A stretch of 37,399 nt of DNA from Chthoniobacterales bacterium (GTDB lineage: Bacteria > Verrucomicrobiota > Verrucomicrobiia > Chthoniobacterales > UBA10450), in assembly GCA_025929155.1 (NCBI GenBank), contig JAICMR010000014.1, positions 1 through 37,399 of the forward strand, in the 5' to 3' direction. Below the pieces are notes generated by a model that saw nothing but the letters and a program-made list of their open reading frames with translations, was not told the DNA's origin and did no database searches. A program made the translations under genes and the position numbers. Position 1 is the first letter of the stretch. The number at the start of each line of letters is the position of its first letter. Of the stretch, positions 34,084-37,399 are shown in pieces.

Positions 34084-35613
34084 GGCAGAATGGAAGCCTG
34101 CCGTTCCCGCGACCAGGTCCCAGAGCTGAATGCGCGTCCGCTGTAATGGAGGCATACCTAACGAGGTCCTAGTCGCCGCAGCGCGCGGCGCGCGGTCGAG
34201 CGCGTTGAGAATCGGCTGCGGATAAACGCCGAACACGAAAATTCCCGCTATTAACAGTGAGATTGCGACTCGGGAGAGTCCGCTCACCTGAATCGGCCGG
34301 GCGTCGTGAGGCGCCTCCTGCCAATACATCGCGCGCACCACCTTCAGGTAATAATAAAAGCCACAAGCTACGGTAATCACGCCGATCGCTACCAGCAGCG
34401 TTTCGTGATGACGAATGGCTGCATCGAAGATGAAGAACTTGCCGAGAAACCCGGCCGTGAATGGAATCCCGACCAGCGAAAGCATTCCGATCAGCATCGC
34501 CCCGGCGAGAAAGGGCGAGCGTTTCGCCAGCCCTGCGTAATCCTCGATTTCTTCGCCACTGTGATTCGCGACCAGGATCATGACTGCGAACGAAAGCAGC
34601 GTCATCAGCAGGTAAGCTACGAGATAATAACTGACTGCGACTCCAGAAAGCGCGACCACGCCCATGAGCAAATACCCGGCGTGGGCGATGCTCGAGTAGC
34701 CGAGCAGTCGCTTCAGATTCGTTTGCGGCAGCGCGGCGAAATTTCCGTAAATCAACGTCAGCGCCGCCATCCCGATGAGCAACCGGCTCACTTCGGGCAA
34801 AATCAAAAACGGCACCAGCACGCGCAGCAGGACAACAAAACCGGCGGCCTTCGAGCCAACGGAAAGAAACGCGGTCACCGGCGTCGGCGCGCCTTGGTAA
34901 ACATCGGGCACCCAGATCTGAAAGGGCACCGCCGCGATCTTGAAGCCGAGCGCGACCAGCACAAGCGCGATCCCGAACAACATCGGCACGTGATCGATAT
35001 CCTGCGTGGCCAGGATGGTGCCGATCCGGTCCAGATTCGTCTCCCCCGTCATGCCGAAAATCCAGGTGATCCCGTAAACTAAGAACCCGGTCGAGAGCGC
35101 GCTCAGGATCAGGTATTTTATCCCGGCTTCGAGCGCCGCAGGTCGGCGTCGCGTGAAAGCCACGAGCACATAAAAAGAGATCGTGACCAACTCGAGCGAG
35201 ACAAAGATCATCACGAAATCAATCGCCGACACCATCCACATGAGGCCGGCGCAGGTGAAAATGGGAAGCGTGAAAAACTCGCCGAGTCCCGCCTGCGGAT
35301 TCGTGCCCGGCACGCCCAGCCGCACGGTGGGCGCATAATCGATCGCCATCACGAGCACAAAGATTGTGGTCACCAGCGCAAAGCGCTTGAAGAAGATGGC
35401 GAGCGGGTCGGCCGTGTAGAAACTCCAGAAGCCAGTCGCGGAGAACGGCGGCGCGGGCGCCAGGAAAAAGCTCGCCACGAGCACGACCGCAAGCCCGGAG
35501 ATCCCCGCGATTGCGAAGACTCGCTTGTCCGTTCTCTCCGCGAACGCTTCCGCCAGGAGCAGAATCAAGCCCCACACAAGAACGGCGATTTCGAGCGCGG
35601 GCGTTGGGATCAT
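33949..35613 (-). CDS. nuoN: NADH-quinone oxidoreductase subunit N, with odd C-terminal extension
   Basis: NuoN is an antiporter-like proton-pumping membrane subunit of complex I. The 554 residues show the ND2/NuoN core of about 14 helices, with the Glu of MIFVSLELVTISFYVL, the Lys of LGFKIAAVPFQIWVPDVYQGAPTPVTAFLSVGSKAAG and the LLGYSSIAHAGYLLMG loop. The family is about 475-485 residues. Here about 70 additional residues without hydrophobic helices follow residue 484 and run antisense through the end of the Kelch gene. The start overlaps the nuoM stop by three bases, indicating coupling. See the finding on the extension. Confidence 0.93.
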   Translation of the reverse strand: MIPTPALEIAVLVWGLILLLAEAFAERTDKRVFAIAGISGLAVVLVASFFLAPAPPFSATGFWSFYTADPLAIFFKRFALVTTIFVLVMAIDYAPTVRLGVPGTNPQAGLGEFFTLPIFTCAGLMWMVSAIDFVMIFVSLELVTISFYVLVAFTRRRPAALEAGIKYLILSALSTGFLVYGITWIFGMTGETNLDRIGTILATQDIDHVPMLFGIALVLVALGFKIAAVPFQIWVPDVYQGAPTPVTAFLSVGSKAAGFVVLLRVLVPFLILPEVSRLLIGMAALTLIYGNFAALPQTNLKRLLGYSSIAHAGYLLMGVVALSGVAVSYYLVAYLLMTLLSFAVMILVANHSGEEIEDYAGLAKRSPFLAGAMLIGMLSLVGIPFTAGFLGKFFIFDAAIRHHETLLVAIGVITVACGFYYYLKVVRAMYWQEAPHDARPIQVSGLSRVAISLLIAGIFVFGVYPQPILNALDRAPRAAATRTSLGMPPLQRTRIQLWDLVAGTAGFHSALLPRPAGVVKQFAAVKLGSGEESAAYEHTAVVEQRGRVIGARHI

Positions 35614-37160
35614 CGAGAAGTCTCCGCAACCGCCGATGGGGAAAACGTCGGACGCAGTACGCGCAACGCCGTGTTCGGAAAAAAGCCAACGATCAGCGTG
35701 GCGGCGATCAGAAGAAGCGCCGGGATCCGAAGGGTTCCGGCGAGATCAGGGAAAGATCTGTAGCGTTCGTTAGGCTCTCCCATGAAAATGGCACGGTAAG
35801 CTCGCAGCAGGTAAACGGCAGAAATCACGACACCCCAGAGCGCGAGCGCCGTGGCAACCTGGAAAAAGTGAAAGCTCCCGAGATCCGCTCCGACCCGAAA
35901 CGCGCCAAAGAAGATCATCACTTCCGCGGCAAAGTTCGCGAAGCCCGGAAGTCCAATCGCCGCAAAAGTCGCCACCCCGAAAGCAAAACCGAGGAACGGC
36001 GCAGTTTTCGCAAGTCCGCCAAGTTCGCTGAAGACCAGCGTGCCGGTCCGGCGCCGAATTTCCCCGGCAAAAGCGAAGAGCAGCGCGATCGAAATGCCGT
36101 GCGCAAACATGAGCAGCGCCGCACCATTCAATCCGATGACGTTCGCGCTCGCAATGCCGAGAAAGATGTAGCCCATGTGCATGACGCTCGAGTAACCGAG
36201 CATCCAATCGAGCCGCTTCTGCGCGATCGTGACGAGGCCGATGTAGATGATATTGCCGATCAGAAGCGCCAAGAGCAGCCAACTCCAATGTCGCGCTCCT
36301 TCAGGCAGCATCGGCATCGCGATTCGGAGCAAGCCGTAGAGTCCAAATTTTTTCAGAACTCCCGCGTGCAGCATCGCCACCGGCGCGGGCGCGGAGGCGT
36401 AGGCTTCCGGCGCCCAATTATGAAACGGGAAGAGCGAAATCAGCACACCGAACCCGATCAGGAGCAGAAGGAAAATCGTGTGCTGCGCTCCCAGCGCAAT
36501 CCCGCCGGCGGTGGCAACGGATTGCAGCGCGCGGATATCGAGAGAGCGCGCCGCAGCCGGCACGCTGCGATAGAGGAGAATCAATCCCACGAGCAAAATG
36601 AAGCTCCCGAGTGCGAGGTAAATCGTCACCTTCCAGGCTGCCGCGAAGCGATCGCCGCTGCCCCAGATTCCGATGAGCAGGAACGTCGGGATGAGCGCGA
36701 GCTCGTGAAAGGAATAGAAGAAAAACAGGTCGAGCGAAGCGAATGCTCCAATCGCGCCGCTCGCCAGCAGCAGTAGACAGACGTAAAAAAGTCGCTCGTT
36801 CGGCGCGGTCGCGCTCGGAACTGGTCGCGCGTCGGGGGGTTCTTTCGAAAGGCTTTCCTTCCGTAAGTTCAGGTTCGGCGGGGTGAACCAGACCGCGCAC
36901 AGGAGCACGAGCGCCGCGAGCACGAGCATGATCAGGCTGAGCCCATCCGCGCCTAACGAAAAGTGCAATCCCCAGCTCTCGCTCAGCGTCCACGAGGTAA
37001 CGAATTGGAAACCAGCGGATGCCGTGTCGTAACTAAAGAGGGCGAGAAAAGCGGCCAGCGCAGTCGCGGCCGCACCGGCCAGCGCCGTGACCCGCGCGGG
37101 CGCGCCGAACAGAATGATGAGGACCGTCACGAGCGGCGCGAAAACGATGAAGAGCAGCAT
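35610..37160 (-). CDS. nuoM: NADH-quinone oxidoreductase subunit M
   Basis: NuoM is an antiporter-like proton-pumping subunit of complex I. The 516 residues contain about 14 helices with conserved FFYSFHELALIPTFLLIGIWG (the Glu of helix 5), a central Lys region near GVLKKFGLYGLLRI, the LFPFHNWAPEAY loop, and LGYSSVMHMGYIFLG. A polar insertion after helix 3 (residues about 92-122, PNLNLRKESLSKEPPDARPV) is longer than in most relatives. The stop overlaps the nuoN start, and the ATG (37158-37160) overlaps the nuoL stop. Two motif copies encode PNER (35768) and SLGA (36951). Confidence 0.96.
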   Translation of the reverse strand: MLLFIVFAPLVTVLIILFGAPARVTALAGAAATALAAFLALFSYDTASAGFQFVTSWTLSESWGLHFSLGADGLSLIMLVLAALVLLCAVWFTPPNLNLRKESLSKEPPDARPVPSATAPNERLFYVCLLLLASGAIGAFASLDLFFFYSFHELALIPTFLLIGIWGSGDRFAAAWKVTIYLALGSFILLVGLILLYRSVPAAARSLDIRALQSVATAGGIALGAQHTIFLLLLIGFGVLISLFPFHNWAPEAYASAPAPVAMLHAGVLKKFGLYGLLRIAMPMLPEGARHWSWLLLALLIGNIIYIGLVTIAQKRLDWMLGYSSVMHMGYIFLGIASANVIGLNGAALLMFAHGISIALLFAFAGEIRRRTGTLVFSELGGLAKTAPFLGFAFGVATFAAIGLPGFANFAAEVMIFFGAFRVGADLGSFHFFQVATALALWGVVISAVYLLRAYRAIFMGEPNERYRSFPDLAGTLRIPALLLIAATLIVGFFPNTALRVLRPTFSPSAVAETSR

Positions 37161-37399
37161 CAGTGGAAAACCGTGAAGTAGATGAGACCGATGATGCCAA
37201 GGCCAAACAAAAACGCGTAAGCCTGCAGATTTCCGACTTGCAATAGTCGCAGGAGAAAACCGCCGCCAAAGGCGCCGCCGCTCAATCCCCTAACGAACAT
37301 GCCGTCCAGCACCCAGCGATCGATAAAACCGGAAAGCCACGCGAGCGCGCCTTGCGTCACTCGGATCAGGAAGGCGTAAAGGTCGTCAATGTAATGACG
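37160..37399 (-). CDS. nuoL: NADH-quinone oxidoreductase subunit L, C-terminal end (cut by window edge)
   Basis: The last 79 codons of a minus-strand frame run in from the right edge without a start. They encode HYIDDLYAFLIR, then a Trp/Gly-rich stretch with LSGFIDRWVLDGMFVRGL and a final hydrophobic helix (FLFGLGIIGLIYFTVF). This is the pattern of the NuoL C-terminus (the region with FYVDELY and the closing helix in relatives). It is followed directly by nuoM, as in nuo operons. A motif copy at 37289 encodes VR. Confidence 0.85.
   Translation of the reverse strand, partial: RHYIDDLYAFLIRVTQGALAWLSGFIDRWVLDGMFVRGLSGGAFGGGFLLRLLQVGNLQAYAFLFGLGIIGLIYFTVFH

Larger units (their letters stand above)
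444..37295. repeat. Dispersed nonamer TCGTTAGGC family (33 copies of core CGTTAGG)
   Basis: Copies read as CGTTAGG on + begin at 444, 1287, 5415, 5864, 6674, 6888, 8685, 10216, 12878, 17172, 17977, 18808, 22691, 24023, 24625, 28635, 29217, 32047 and 35768. Copies read as CCTAACG begin at 10020, 10548, 11089, 12208, 17253, 21524, 21916, 25204, 25327, 29534, 30150, 34157, 36952 and 37289. In motif orientation the preceding base is T in 27 of 33 and the following base is C in 26 of 33; 22 match the nonamer exactly. 26 lie in coding sequence, four span stop codons and three are intergenic. Coordinates mark the outermost copies. Confidence 0.85.

Noticed and set aside
34306-35082. A 258-codon open frame on + opposite nuoN
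   Set aside because: Gln/Arg/His-rich translation of membrane-helix codons in reverse. No independent evidence.
35511-36776. A 421-codon open frame on + opposite nuoM
   Set aside because: The product is a run of Arg, Glu, Gln and His with no hydrophobic core, and it lies exactly antisense to a well conserved gene. It is a by-product of GC-rich codon use.
1-37399. CRISPR array, prophage or integron attC sites
   Set aside because: No regularly spaced direct repeats, no phage structural or integrase genes, and no attC-like GTTRRRY pairs. The CGTTAGG copies resemble an attC core only superficially, as they are not paired around cassettes and lie inside housekeeping genes.

Overview
The window is a GC-rich bacterial chromosome segment. 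It carries about 28 recognisable protein genes on both strands, no rRNA, no tRNA I can recognise and no CRISPR array. Several features suggest a member of the Verrucomicrobiota, possibly of the Chthoniobacter type: an archaeal-type prolyl-tRNA synthetase, a lone pseudopilin behind a C-rich leader, a secreted FG-GAP/UnbV protein, a secreted dienelactone hydrolase and AraC regulators beside unrelated genes. That placement is an inference from gene content. No phylogenetic marker was compared.

Layout. 76-5102: proS, glgB and a pseudopilin, all on +. 5088-8257: xseA, ruvB and an RsbW-like anti-sigma kinase, all on -. 8405-13798: a secreted acidic protein, an AraC regulator, an ABC-2 permease translationally coupled to purH, and a secreted unknown protein with a clear terminator, all on +. 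14057-19333: a small membrane protein, an FG-GAP/UnbV protein, a decayed M28-peptidase fragment and a secreted M3 metallopeptidase, all on -. 19631-25438: a SnoaL-like secreted protein (+), a GNAT acetyltransferase (-), a pilT-pilU-receiver-like operon (-), a response regulator with a possible 29-residue membrane peptide upstream (-), and a membrane-anchored unknown protein (+). 25719-29838: an FAD/NAD oxidoreductase, dienelactone hydrolase and recN (-). 30128-31751: cytochrome oxidase subunits IV and III and a cupin (-). 31855-34083: a small lipoprotein, an HNH nuclease and a Kelch-repeat protein (+). 33949-37399: nuoN, nuoM and the 3' end of nuoL (-), running off the right edge.

The most striking signal is not a gene. 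The nonamer TCGTTAGGC (or its complement GCCTAACGA) occurs exactly 22 times, and its core CGTTAGG 33 times on both strands. For random sequence about 0.3 and 4.6 would be expected. It is spread through coding regions in every reading frame, so unrelated proteins share PN(E), VVR, SLG and LT at those points. It also supplies four stop codons. Length, density and dispersion resemble the DNA uptake sequences of Neisseria and Haemophilus, and pilT/pilU lie in the same window. I propose it as a candidate uptake-type or other genome-wide recognition sequence. No function has been shown.

Intergenic spaces also hold GTAG-headed REP-like inverted repeats, a CATCCTGAG...AAGGATC dispersed repeat, and a set of imperfect palindromes with short-period arms.
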